This document shows positions 8,830-17,364 of a stretch of DNA of 64,000 bases, in pieces. The notes beneath the pieces are model-generated. The model was not told the DNA's origin. It saw only the letters and a program-made list of their open reading frames with translations, and did no database searches. Each line of letters begins with the position of its first letter. Positions within the stretch are counted from its first letter, which is position 1. The translations under genes were made by a program, and so were the position numbers. Origin of the DNA: Martelella sp. NC20 (GTDB lineage: Bacteria; Pseudomonadota; Alphaproteobacteria; Rhizobiales; Rhizobiaceae); assembly GCF_013459645.1 (NCBI RefSeq), contig NZ_CP054861.1:3956001-4020000 (forward strand). Direction: 5' to 3'.

Positions 8830-9836
8830 GGCAGCACGACCCGATCCCCGGCGCGCAGGCCGGACAGAACCTCGATCCGCTGTTCGTCATTGTCGCGGAT
8901 GATCTCGCCAAGGATAACCGCGACATCCATCCCGCCGTCGGCGGTCGCGATACGCACATAGTCGACGCCGTGCAACGTGCTGACTGCTTCAGGCGGCACG
9001 ACGAGCGCTGCCCGCTTGCCGACCGGGATCGATACCAGCGTGCGCTCGTTCACGAAATAATCGCCGACACTGTCGACCTCGACATCGGCGATCACGCGTC
9101 CATCGGCGATTTCCGGATAGACCTTGCTGATTCGTCCGGAACTGACGGCCGGAAGCTCGCCTGCGCCGCGGACAAGGCCGCGCTCGCCAACAAGCACCTC
9201 GGCGCCTTCGACGATCTCGGCGGCATGCCGCTCCGGCAGCGACAGGCGCAGATAATACGGCCCCGGCGCGATGCGGGCGACGTTCTCGCCCGCCATGACG
9301 ACCGAGCCCAGTGTTACCGGCACGGTCAGCACCCGGCCCGTTGCCGGCGCAAGAACCTCACCCTCCTTCGCGCGCTGCTCGACCACGGCCTTTTCGGCAA
9401 CGGCGGCGGCGACCTGATTGGTGACGACATCGAACTGGGTTCTGGCCTGGTCGAGGCGGGCCTGGGTGCCGGACCCGGAGGTGCGCAACTGCTCGGCGCG
9501 GTCGAGTTCGGTGCGCGCGTTCGAAAGTTGAGAATTCAGCGCTTCAAGCCGGGCGTCGGCAGCCTTCAGTTCGAGGGCGAGCTTGTCGTCGACGATCACC
9601 GCGATGGTATCGCCCTTGGCGACATTGTCGCCCTCGCTGACCCGGACATCCTCCACGACGCCGCCGATCCTGGCGCGCGCCGGCACCACGATCCGGCTTT
9701 CAACCCGGCCGAAAACCGCTTTCATCTCGGTCACCGTCACGGGTTCGACAGGAAACTCGGCGGCCGCAGCTGTCGAGGCGACAAGCGGCGTCGCCAGGAC
9801 AAGGGCTGCTGTAAATCTGAAAACGGCTTGAAGCAT
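8826..9836 (-). CDS. RND periplasmic adaptor (membrane fusion protein, HlyD/AcrA family)
   Basis: A 336-residue secreted or membrane-anchored adaptor that links the RND pump to an outer-membrane channel. The first ~25 residues form a signal sequence ending near ASTAAAAEF. The lipoyl-like half-motifs flank an alpha-helical hairpin with Leu/Ala heptads at about 90-165 (DARLEALNSQLSNARTELD and onwards), followed by beta-barrel and membrane-proximal regions. It lies directly upstream of the pump with a 4-bp overlap and 77 bp downstream of the small DUF2892 gene, forming a three-gene operon. Confidence 0.92.
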   Translation of the reverse strand: MLQAVFRFTAALVLATPLVASTAAAAEFPVEPVTVTEMKAVFGRVESRIVVPARARIGGVVEDVRVSEGDNVAKGDTIAVIVDDKLALELKAADARLEALNSQLSNARTELDRAEQLRTSGSGTQARLDQARTQFDVVTNQVAAAVAEKAVVEQRAKEGEVLAPATGRVLTVPVTLGSVVMAGENVARIAPGPYYLRLSLPERHAAEIVEGAEVLVGERGLVRGAGELPAVSSGRISKVYPEIADGRVIADVEVDSVGDYFVNERTLVSIPVGKRAALVVPPEAVSTLHGVDYVRIATADGGMDVAVILGEIIRDNDEQRIEVLSGLRAGDRVVLP

Positions 9837-9913
9837 GGGACCAAGGCTCCTTCAGGCGACAACGCATGAGCGCTGCGCCCGGGATGAATGTGCGATAAGG
9901 GCGGCGACTTCGA

Positions 9914-10117
9914 TTATTCGAACGCGCAGCCCGACTTGACTCCGAGCTTTCGGAGCACAATTGCTGCTGGGCAGAAACCGGTGAGCGATGCCTGGATCAG
10001 GTTAAGCCCGACGAAGGCATTCAACAGGAACCACCAAGGCGAAACATAAAATCCCAGCGCCAGCGAGAGAAGAACCATGAACCCCGCGAACATCATTACA
10101 GCACGATCGAGCGTCAT
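9914..10117 (-). CDS. DUF2892 (YgaP-type transmembrane) small membrane protein
   Basis: A 67-residue protein with two hydrophobic helices and the family's characteristic motif LTGFCPAAIVLRKLG near residues 46-60, containing a conserved Cys. Related domains form the membrane part of the rhodanese YgaP and often sit beside sulfide- or persulfide-handling genes. It is the first gene of the operon leading into the RND adaptor and pump and is divergent from the ArsR-family regulator. The context favours a sulfur-related membrane role, but no catalytic function is shown. Confidence 0.85.
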   Translation of the reverse strand: MTLDRAVMMFAGFMVLLSLALGFYVSPWWFLLNAFVGLNLIQASLTGFCPAAIVLRKLGVKSGCAFE

Positions 10118-10192
10118 TTGAACATTCCTTCTGTTGTCACAATCCGGTGCGCGATCAACCGCGATCGCTCAAGGGTCTAAATTGATTGCTTG

Positions 10193-10221
10193 CATATAAC
10201 ATTCAAAAATATTAAATTCAA
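10193..10221 (-). promoter_or_regulatory. Candidate promoter for the DUF2892-RND operon
   Basis: On the minus strand a -35 box TTGAAT (10216-10221) and a -10 box TATATG (10193-10198) are separated by 17 bp. It points into the DUF2892 gene with a leader of about 70 nt. The -35 box coincides with one arm of the palindrome at 10216-10231, so a repressor bound there would block it. Confidence 0.4.
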
Positions 10222-10231
10222 GAACATGAAT
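10216..10231. promoter_or_regulatory. Candidate operator of the ArsR/BigR-type regulator
   Basis: Perfect 5-bp inverted arms ATTCA and TGAAT with a 6-bp spacer, in an AT-rich tract unlike the surrounding GC-rich DNA. It overlaps both the -35 box of the divergent RND operon and the start codon of the regulator gene, the placement expected of an autoregulated ArsR-family repressor. Identified by eye only. Confidence 0.4.
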
Positions 10232-10525
10232 GTCACAGATATGATCCCCGCCGCGAAGTCGGCCGCCGAACTGATGAGCAACCTCTCCCATCCACAGCGC
10301 CTGCTGGTGCTTTGCGCTCTGGTGGACGGCGAGAAGTCGGTTGCCGAACTGCGCCGGGAACTCGGCATTGAGCAGGTGCCGATGTCGCAGCAACTCATGC
10401 GCCTGAGAGCCAGCGGCCTTGTCGAGGCGCGTCGGGAGGGCACGACGGTATTCTACGCCATCACCCGGCCGGAGGTATTGACCGTGATCAATGCGCTCCA
10501 CGACGCCTATTGCAAAAAGGATTAG
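10226..10525 (+). CDS. ArsR-family repressor with BigR/SqrR-type cysteine pair
   Basis: A 99-residue winged-helix regulator. Helices alpha3-alpha4 read SVAELRRELGIEQVPMSQQLMRLRASGLV, the ArsR DNA-binding unit. Two cysteines, C30 in LLVLCALVDGE and C96 in DAYCKKD, lie 66 residues apart, exactly the spacing of C42/C108 in BigR and C41/C107 in SqrR, which form a (poly)sulfide bridge on sensing persulfide. No classic metal-binding CxC of ArsR/SmtB alpha3 is present. The ATG at 10226 is chosen over an upstream TTG at 10190; a ribosome-binding site is weak and the mRNA may be nearly leaderless. It is divergent from the DUF2892-RND operon, its probable target along with itself. Confidence 0.85.
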   Translation: MNVTDMIPAAKSAAELMSNLSHPQRLLVLCALVDGEKSVAELRRELGIEQVPMSQQLMRLRASGLVEARREGTTVFYAITRPEVLTVINALHDAYCKKD

Positions 10526-10617
10526 TATCAGGCGCGCAGCCGGCAGGAAGGCGCGCGGCGACCGCTGTCCGCAACCAGCTATCGTTCGGTCGGCTTTTCG
10601 GACAAGGCTTTGCGCAA

Positions 10618-12231
10618 TCAGTCGCCGCGTCTGATCATGTCGGCAGCCTTTTCCGCGATCATCACCACAGGCGAGGCGGTGTTGCCGGAAACGATTGTCG
10701 GCATGATCGAGGCGTCAATGATGCGGAGACCGTCGAGCCCGCGAAAACGCAGGTCGGGCGTGACCACCGCCTCGTCATCCGTTCCCATCCGGCATGTTCC
10801 CACGGGATGGAAGATGGTTGTGGCGATATTGCCGACAGCCTCTTGCAGCTCCTCATCCGACGCGACGGCCGGACCGGGCAGGATTTCGCGCGGCCGGAAG
10901 GGCGCAAGCGCCTTCGCCGTCATGATCTTGCGGGCCTGACGCACGGCGCGCAGCGCGACGCTTCGATCGGCTTCGGCCGAGAGGTAGTTCAGGCGGATCT
11001 CCGGCTGTTCGGTCGGCTCCGGCGATATCGCATGGCTGGCGCCGCGGCTTTGCGGGCGCAGATGACACACAGATACCGTGATCGCCGGAAAACCGTGCAG
11101 CGGATCGCCGAGCTTGTCCGTGGAAAGCGGCTGCACATGATATTCCAGATCCGGCGTCGCAAGCGCGGGATCGGATTTCGTGAACATGCCGAACTGGCTG
11201 GGCGCCATGGAAAGCGGGCCTGAGCGGAACAGCGCATATTCAAGCCCCATCTTCACCCTGCCCGAGACGGAGTTGACCGCCGCGTTCAGCGTCTTCGCCC
11301 CCTCCACCCGGTAGACCGTTCGGATCTGAAGATGATCCTGAAGGTTTTCGCCCACGCTATTGTTTTCATGAGAAATCGGCAGACCGAGCGCGGCGATGAT
11401 CTCGGGTCGGCCAATGCCGGAAAGCTCCAGCAGTTTCGGCGAATTGATCGCGCCGGCGGCAAGCAGGACTTCGCTTCGCGCACGCGCTTCCATCCGCCGG
11501 CCGGCATGACTGAAGACGAGGCCCCTCACCCGCTTTCCCTCCAGCACCAGACGCTCGGCAAGGGCATGGGTGATGACCCGCAGATTGGCGCGCTTGCGGG
11601 CAGGACGGAGAAACGCCTTGGCCGCGTTCCAGCGCACGCCCTTTTTCTGGTTCACCTCGAAGAAACCGGTGCCCTCATTGTCGCCATCGTTGAAATCCGG
11701 TCGCGGCATGATGCCGAACTCCGCCGCGCCGCGCTGGACCGCCGCCAGAATCGGCCAGGTCAGCCGCTGGCGCGAGACCTTCCATTCGCCGCCGCCGCGA
11801 TGCCATTCGCTGTCGCCTCCGTAATGATCCTCGGATTTCAGAAAATACGGCAACACATCGTCCCAGGCCCAGCCGGCATTGCCCATCTGCCGCCACCCGT
11901 CATAATCCGCGGCCTGTCCGCGCATGTAGATCATGCCGTTGATGGAGGTGCAGCCGCCAAGCAGCTTGCCGCGCGGATAGGAGAGCGAGCGGCCGTTGAG
12001 GCCGGGCTCCCGCGCCGTCTGCATCATCCAGTCGGTGCGCGGATTACCGATGCAATAGAGATAGCCGACGGGGACGTGCACCCAGTGATAATTGTCGCTG
12101 CCGCCTGCTTCCAGCAGAAGAACGCGCGTCGCCGGATCCTCGCTCAGCCTGTTGGCGAGAACGCAACCGGCCGTGCCGCCGCCGATGATGATATAGTCGT
12201 AGTCGCCTTCAAGGCGCTCAGTCTGTTCCAT
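10618..12231 (-). CDS. GMC-family FAD oxidoreductase (choline dehydrogenase-like)
   Basis: A 537-residue flavoprotein that oxidises an alcohol group. The N-terminal dinucleotide fold YDYIIIGGGTAGCVLANRL, the second GMC signature around GKLLGGCTSINGMIYMRG, and the C-terminal active-site region HPVGTCRMG plus SGNTASP are all visible. An upstream ATG at 12240 is possible, but the ATG at 12231 has AGGATGAGG at a better distance. It is the last gene of the sugar/polyol operon, starting about 12 bp after the kinase stop. It could oxidise the transported polyol or a by-product; substrate not determinable. Confidence 0.85.
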   Translation of the reverse strand: MEQTERLEGDYDYIIIGGGTAGCVLANRLSEDPATRVLLLEAGGSDNYHWVHVPVGYLYCIGNPRTDWMMQTAREPGLNGRSLSYPRGKLLGGCTSINGMIYMRGQAADYDGWRQMGNAGWAWDDVLPYFLKSEDHYGGDSEWHRGGGEWKVSRQRLTWPILAAVQRGAAEFGIMPRPDFNDGDNEGTGFFEVNQKKGVRWNAAKAFLRPARKRANLRVITHALAERLVLEGKRVRGLVFSHAGRRMEARARSEVLLAAGAINSPKLLELSGIGRPEIIAALGLPISHENNSVGENLQDHLQIRTVYRVEGAKTLNAAVNSVSGRVKMGLEYALFRSGPLSMAPSQFGMFTKSDPALATPDLEYHVQPLSTDKLGDPLHGFPAITVSVCHLRPQSRGASHAISPEPTEQPEIRLNYLSAEADRSVALRAVRQARKIMTAKALAPFRPREILPGPAVASDEELQEAVGNIATTIFHPVGTCRMGTDDEAVVTPDLRFRGLDGLRIIDASIMPTIVSGNTASPVVMIAEKAADMIRRGD

Positions 12232-12243
12232 TGCCCTCATCCT

Positions 12244-13740
12244 TCAGGCGCTTTTGCCGAACGCCGACCAGATCTCGCCCATCGCCTCGTTCAGCCGCTG
12301 GTAGATCGCGTAGCGGCGATCATAATGGCCGCGCATGGCCGGGTCCGGCTCGAAACGGCCGCGGGGACGCGTCATGGCGGCAATCGCGGTCTCGTAGCTG
12401 CCAAACAGTCCCGTCGCGACCCCCGCTCCGATCGCAGCGCCCAGCGCCCCGGTTTCACGGGCCTCGGCGGTCGTGACCGGTATGCCAAGCCCATCGGCAA
12501 AGATTTGCGGCCAGTGATCGCTGCGGGAACCGCCGCCGGAAAGGACGGCGCTTTCGATGGCAAGGCCCGCATTGGCAAGCACGTTCACATGGCGGCGGTG
12601 TTCAAACATCACGCCTTCGAACAACGATCTGAGGACATGGCCTTCGGTATGCCATCCCGCAACGCCGTAAAGACCGGCGCGGGCGTGCATTGCCGTGCGC
12701 GAACCATAGAGAAAAGGGTGGAAGATCGGATCGTCGGCAGCGGGACGAACCGCGCCGACAGCCTCGTTGCAGTGCTCGAAGGGGGCACCGTGAGCAGCGC
12801 CGCGCTCGACGAATTCGCGCACATACCATTCCAGATTGGCCGCGGAGGTGGCGCTGCTTTCGATGTTGACGAAACGGCCGGGGCCGAAGGCGGAGACCAT
12901 GAAGACGTCCGGATCGTTCACAGGCTCGTGCGAGAAAACCTGATTGATCGACCATGTGCCGGCAATGATCGACGCCTCGCCCGCCCGCACCACGCCGGAG
13001 CCCATGGCGCTGGCGATGACATCGAAATAGCCGGCGATGACGGGCGTTCCGGGAACGAGGCCGGTGGCTCTTGCAGCCTCATCGCATACGCCGCCGACAA
13101 CCTCGCTCGGATCGCAAAGACGCGGCAACATCCGGCGGGCGTCTTCGAGGCCATAAAGGCCCAGCAATTCGTCGTCGTAATCCCCCTCCGGCAAACGCAG
13201 CAGGCCGCAGCCGGACATGTCCGAGATATCGCTGACGCGTTCGCCGGTCAGCCGGAAGGTGATGAAATCCTTGCAGAGCATCGCGGTCCCGGCGCGCGCG
13301 TAGATATCCGGGACGTTGGCCTTGATCCAGCCCATCAGCGACGGCGTCTGGGATGGCCACGGCATCTGGCGGCAAAGTGCGTAGAACCTGTCGCCGTCGC
13401 GCTCGGCCATGATGCGGGCATGCCCGGCCGCGCGGTTGTCCAGCGACTGGATGCCAAGCAGCGGCGCGCCGTCGCGGTCGGTCATGTAAAGCCCGTTTCC
13501 GTGTCCGGCACAGCCGATGCCCGCAATTTTGGACGGGTCGATGCCGGCCTTCCCGATACATATCCGGATCGCTTCCCCGGCGTTCGACCACAATTCATCG
13601 AGATTGCGCTCGACATAGCCGGGCCGAGGCGTTTCAGAGCGGCCGTCAAGCGCGTGCATCGCGCATTGGCGGCCGTTTGCGTCGAACAGAACGGCCTTGA
13701 TGACCGTGTTGCCGGCGTCGAGTCCCAGAAGATAGGTCAT
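12244..13740 (-). CDS. FGGY-family carbohydrate kinase, L-xylulokinase (LyxK)-like
   Basis: A 498-residue ATP-dependent sugar kinase with the FGGY two-lobe layout: LGLDAGNTVIKAVLFD at the N-terminus (phosphate loop), IGCAGHGNGLY and GYFDVIASAMGSG in the sugar lobe, and LSGGGSRSDHWPQIFADGLG (adenosine motif) near 400. Segment by segment it resembles E. coli LyxK more than glycerol kinase or XylB, and the length fits. The chosen ATG at 13740 is 4 bp after the aldolase stop; an in-frame upstream extension to 13788 lies inside the aldolase gene. Likely phosphorylates the imported or oxidised pentose or polyol of this operon. Confidence 0.85.
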   Translation of the reverse strand: MTYLLGLDAGNTVIKAVLFDANGRQCAMHALDGRSETPRPGYVERNLDELWSNAGEAIRICIGKAGIDPSKIAGIGCAGHGNGLYMTDRDGAPLLGIQSLDNRAAGHARIMAERDGDRFYALCRQMPWPSQTPSLMGWIKANVPDIYARAGTAMLCKDFITFRLTGERVSDISDMSGCGLLRLPEGDYDDELLGLYGLEDARRMLPRLCDPSEVVGGVCDEAARATGLVPGTPVIAGYFDVIASAMGSGVVRAGEASIIAGTWSINQVFSHEPVNDPDVFMVSAFGPGRFVNIESSATSAANLEWYVREFVERGAAHGAPFEHCNEAVGAVRPAADDPIFHPFLYGSRTAMHARAGLYGVAGWHTEGHVLRSLFEGVMFEHRRHVNVLANAGLAIESAVLSGGGSRSDHWPQIFADGLGIPVTTAEARETGALGAAIGAGVATGLFGSYETAIAAMTRPRGRFEPDPAMRGHYDRRYAIYQRLNEAMGEIWSAFGKSA

Positions 13741-13744
13741 GCTT

Positions 13745-14587
13745 TCACCCGCGATTGTAGACGTCCCAGGCCTCGTCGCCGCCAGCACCGTGGTGAATAA
13801 TGCCCATCAGCGCGTTGACGACCGCCTTCGGATTATCATGCTGGTAGATGTTGCGGCCATAAACCATCCCCTTCGCGCCCTGTCCCATCAACGCCGCGGA
13901 TTTCGCCAGCACATTCCTGAGATTCTCCCTGCCGCCGCCGCGCACCAGAACCGGCACGCGCGCGGCTTCCACCACCCGGTGGAAGTCCTCGGGGTCATCC
14001 GTCGGATCGGCCTTGATGATATCGGCGCCCATCTCGCTTGCCAGCCGCACCAGGGTGACGATCTTGTCGGCATCGCCATCCACCTGATAGCCGCCGCGAA
14101 CATCGTTGGGGAGCATGACCAGCGGTTCGATCATCAGCGGCATGCCGTAGCTGTGGCAGGCAGCGCGGACCTTGCTGATATTGCCGACGCACTGGCGGAA
14201 AAGCTCCGGCTCGTCCGGCAGCATGAACAGGTTGACGACGACGCAGGCGGCATCCATCTCCAGCGCGCCGATGATCGGCTCGTCGGCATTCTGCAGCATC
14301 GACCACATCACGTCATGCCGTTTGTCGTTATAGGGGTTGCCCATGTCGATGCGCATCACGAGCGCGGGCTTTTGGCGTTCCGGCCGGCTCTGCAACAGGT
14401 CCGAGGGTCCATAGGCCATCTGGATGGCGTCGGGCCGTGCTGCCACCAGCGTATCGACCACCCTTTCCATATCTTCGAGACCGACCAGAAATGACGGCTC
14501 GTTGCAGACGCCATGATCGATGGCGACATCCAGGCAGCCACCATTGTTGAACATCCGGTTCATCCGGGCCTTGGTGCTTATCTTCAT
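13745..14587 (-). CDS. Class I aldolase of the DeoC/LacD/LsrF family
   Basis: A 280-residue TIM-barrel Schiff-base aldolase. The run GADIIKADPTDDP (about 188-200) carries the expected catalytic lysine, and the C-terminal VRGGG (about 218) and GMVYGRNIYQ (about 246-255) phosphate-binding segments match the FbaB/LsrF group. The start codon overlaps the GlpD-like gene's stop (ATGA). With a kinase and a flavoprotein polyol-phosphate dehydrogenase beside it, it plausibly cleaves a ketose phosphate into triose-level products; specificity is not shown. Confidence 0.8.
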   Translation of the reverse strand: MKISTKARMNRMFNNGGCLDVAIDHGVCNEPSFLVGLEDMERVVDTLVAARPDAIQMAYGPSDLLQSRPERQKPALVMRIDMGNPYNDKRHDVMWSMLQNADEPIIGALEMDAACVVVNLFMLPDEPELFRQCVGNISKVRAACHSYGMPLMIEPLVMLPNDVRGGYQVDGDADKIVTLVRLASEMGADIIKADPTDDPEDFHRVVEAARVPVLVRGGGRENLRNVLAKSAALMGQGAKGMVYGRNIYQHDNPKAVVNALMGIIHHGAGGDEAWDVYNRG

Positions 14588-16302
14588 TGGTTCCTCCTTC
14601 GTTGGGTCCGGCGCTCCAGCATCGTGCGGGTCACACCGTAATAGGCTTCAAGTTCATCGAGAAGGTCCCGCACCTCGCCGCCGCGGCGCTGGTCGCTCCA
14701 TCCCAGTTCCGCTGCCGCGCGCGCGGTGATTTTTTCGATATGATCGTCGTTCAGCACGCCGGTGATGGCGAGCGGCGTGCGCCGCAGCACGAGATCGGAA
14801 AGCCGCGCCGCGAATTCATGCCGGATCAGAAAAGCGATCTCCGCTTCCGTGATCATGGTTGTGTCATCAAGCGCGATGTCGTCGGCGCGGGCGCTGCAGA
14901 ATTTCATGACGGCGCGCGACCGCGTGCCGTAAAGATCAACGAGATGGCGGGCGCGCGACCGGTCGATCCCGAACCGTTCAACGAGTTCCGCCTCCAGCGT
15001 TTCGGGCTCGGCGGGCATGCCGGCGCCGCCGCCAATCGCAAGGAAACGGGTTTCGCGAGAGCGTGTTACGCCGAGTTCTTCAAGCGCCATGTCCGCCGTC
15101 TGTTCGGCGAAGGCGCGAAACGTCGTCCACTTGCCGCCGACCATGCACAATTGAGGAGGCGCGCCTTCGAGCCTGACCGTCGAATGTCCCCGCGAAATGC
15201 GGCCGGTAAACGCCTGGTCGCTCTCCGGCAGCGGACGGATACCGGAATAGCTGAAAACCACATCGTCAGGCGTAATCGCGATCCTGGGAAACAGCAGTTT
15301 GAGCGCGCCGATAATATAGTCCCGCTCCGCATCCTCGCAGCGCACACGCTCCGGCTTTTCGATCCGGATGTCGGTGGAGCCCGCCAGCACCTTGCCGAGA
15401 TAGGGAAAGACGATGCAGACGCGTCCGTCGGTGTTTTCGAAGAACATCATATGGCCGCCGAGCGCCTTGAACAGCGGCGGACTATCGATGATCAGGTGTG
15501 ATCCCTTGGTGCCGGAGACCAGCCTTTCGCGGCTTTCGGAACCGCTTGAAAGCAGGCGCGCCGTTTCATCGAGCCATGCCCCCGTGGCGTTGATGACGAG
15601 GCGGGCGGAAATCTCGGCCGTCGACTGCGTCAAGGTATCGGTGATCGTGAATGTGTCGCCGGTTGGCGCGATTTCGGCGTAATTGAGCGCGATGGCGGCG
15701 GGGTTTCGGGCATCAAGGATCAGTTCGATGCCGAGGCGTTCGGGATAGCTGATCCAGGCATCGTGGTAGCTCGCGCTGTAACGCAACTCGCGCGTGAGTT
15801 CCGGCCAGATTCTGAACGTTTCGGCGGCATTTCGAAACCTGTGCGTCGGCAGAACCCTGTTTTTCCGGGTCACCCAGTCATAGAGCGAAAGGCCGAGTTT
15901 CACCGGCAGCGCGCCGCGCCGCGCCGGCTTGCCCCTGCCCGCGAAAAACCCGGCCGCGGCGTTCATCAGACCGGAAAAGACGGAGGTGATCGGTATCGTC
16001 GTCGCCAGCGGGCGCACCATGTGGGGGGCGTTGGCAAGCAGGGCGTCGCGTTCGAGAAGCGATTCCCGGACCAGCGAGAATTCGCCGTTTTCGAGGTATC
16101 GCAGCCCGCCATGGATCATTCGCGAAGGGGCGGCCGAACAGCCCGAACAGAAATCGCCGCGTTCGACCAGCAGCACCTTCAGCCCCTGAAGCGCAAGCTC
16201 CCGGAAAACACCGATGCCGTTGATGCCGCCACCGACAATGATCGCATCGAAGCGACCGATGCGCCGGACCTCCTCGATGCGTTTTTCTCTTTCATCAGTC
16301 AT
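14584..16302 (-). CDS. GlpD-like FAD-dependent polyol-phosphate dehydrogenase
   Basis: A 572-residue flavoprotein of the glycerol-3-phosphate dehydrogenase family: FDAIIVGGGINGIGVFRELA at the N-terminus binds FAD, SRMIHGGLRYLE (about 60) is the family signature, and a C-terminal helical domain of DAO_C type follows from about 380. The family also includes EryB, which oxidises erythritol phosphate, so glycerol phosphate need not be the substrate. The ATG at 16302 is taken; an in-frame GTG at 16317 is an alternative, neither having a strong ribosome-binding site. It is coupled to the aldolase by a 4-bp overlap. Confidence 0.82.
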   Translation of the reverse strand: MTDEREKRIEEVRRIGRFDAIIVGGGINGIGVFRELALQGLKVLLVERGDFCSGCSAAPSRMIHGGLRYLENGEFSLVRESLLERDALLANAPHMVRPLATTIPITSVFSGLMNAAAGFFAGRGKPARRGALPVKLGLSLYDWVTRKNRVLPTHRFRNAAETFRIWPELTRELRYSASYHDAWISYPERLGIELILDARNPAAIALNYAEIAPTGDTFTITDTLTQSTAEISARLVINATGAWLDETARLLSSGSESRERLVSGTKGSHLIIDSPPLFKALGGHMMFFENTDGRVCIVFPYLGKVLAGSTDIRIEKPERVRCEDAERDYIIGALKLLFPRIAITPDDVVFSYSGIRPLPESDQAFTGRISRGHSTVRLEGAPPQLCMVGGKWTTFRAFAEQTADMALEELGVTRSRETRFLAIGGGAGMPAEPETLEAELVERFGIDRSRARHLVDLYGTRSRAVMKFCSARADDIALDDTTMITEAEIAFLIRHEFAARLSDLVLRRTPLAITGVLNDDHIEKITARAAAELGWSDQRRGGEVRDLLDELEAYYGVTRTMLERRTQRRRNQ

Positions 16303-16368
16303 AGCGGGTCTGCTCACCGTCAGCGTGTGCGGTGTCCGTTGTCGAACAGGAGGTTGGTTTCGAACGCC

Positions 16369-17364
16369 TCAGGCGTCCAGTTTTGCCAGATGCGTTTCAG
16401 CGGCTGCGGTGATCAGCGAAACCTCGCTTTCGCCGAGTTGAATACGCCCGGCCCTTGCGTTTTCCCGCGCCTGCTCCGCATTGCGCGCACCGCAGAGAGC
16501 AAAGGTGATGCCGGGCTGGCGAAGCGTCCAGGCAATCACGATCTGCGCAAGCGTTGCGTCGTGGGCATCGGCAATCGGGGCGATATCCGCCATCAGCCGG
16601 GCCACTTTCTCGCGGTTTGCCTTCGAAAAGCGCGGATTGTCCTTGCGCTGGTCGTCGCCGGAAAAGCGGCGCTCCGGCCCCATCTTTCCGGTAAGCAGAC
16701 CAAGCGCCAGCGATGAATAGCTGAGCGTTGCGATGTTGTTTTCGCGGGTCTTCGGCAGCAGCGTCGTCTCGATGCCGCGCGCCACCATGGAATATTCTTC
16801 CTGAATGGCATCAAGCTTGCCGGTCGCCAGATAGGCATCGAGTTCGACCGCCGAGACATTGCTCGCGCCGATGGCCCGGATCTTGCCGTCCTTCCTGAGC
16901 TGTTCGAGGGCCGCGACCGTTTCCTCGATCGGCGTCGTCGGGTCCTGCCAATGGGTGATGTAGAGGTCGATATGATCGGTTCCGAGCCGCTTCAGGCTCT
17001 GCTCGACCTCGTAGACAATGCTGTCCCTGCCGAGATAGCGGTGGACCGGCTTGCCGTCGACATCGAAGAAGTGGCGCCCCTTGTCCGTATGCCAGACCAG
17101 ACCGCATTTGGTGGCGAGCACGACCTCGTCGCGACGCCCGGCAATCGCCTTGCCGACGATTTCCTCCGACAGGCCCTGGCCATAGGCGGGGGCCGTGTCG
17201 ATCAGCGATATGCCCTCGTCCAGCGAGGCGCGGATCGCCGCCACCGATTGCGCCTCGTCGGTGCCGCCCCACATCCAGCCGCCGATGGCCCAGGTTCCAA
17301 GTCCGACAGCCGATGCGGATATGCCCGAATTGCCAATCGGGCGAACCAGCGTTTCATGCGACAT
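16369..17364 (-). CDS. Aldo/keto reductase
   Basis: A 331-residue NADPH-type TIM-barrel oxidoreductase. The catalytic tetrad is visible: Asp and Tyr in DTAPAYGQG (about 54-62), Lys in LATKCG (about 83) and His in YITHWQD (about 137). C-terminal ALCGARNAEQARENA is the usual cofactor-binding region. The start at 17364 has GGAAAGG in the right place and overlaps the regulator's 3' end by 11 bp, so the two are co-expressed. It may interconvert a sugar and polyol ahead of phosphorylation. Confidence 0.88.
   Translation of the reverse strand: MSHETLVRPIGNSGISASAVGLGTWAIGGWMWGGTDEAQSVAAIRASLDEGISLIDTAPAYGQGLSEEIVGKAIAGRRDEVVLATKCGLVWHTDKGRHFFDVDGKPVHRYLGRDSIVYEVEQSLKRLGTDHIDLYITHWQDPTTPIEETVAALEQLRKDGKIRAIGASNVSAVELDAYLATGKLDAIQEEYSMVARGIETTLLPKTRENNIATLSYSSLALGLLTGKMGPERRFSGDDQRKDNPRFSKANREKVARLMADIAPIADAHDATLAQIVIAWTLRQPGITFALCGARNAEQARENARAGRIQLGESEVSLITAAAETHLAKLDA

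Noticed and set aside
10190..10225. Longer ArsR start at TTG 10190
   Set aside because: TTG with no ribosome-binding site; the extra residues are coded by the AT-rich promoter/operator tract. It would number the cysteines 42 and 108 as in BigR, but that match is likely coincidence.
11332..13800. Very long plus-strand open frame (822 codons)
   Set aside because: Antisense to the GMC oxidoreductase and kinase genes, both of which have clear family motifs; the antisense translation is low-complexity with no recognisable domain. High GC gives long chance frames.
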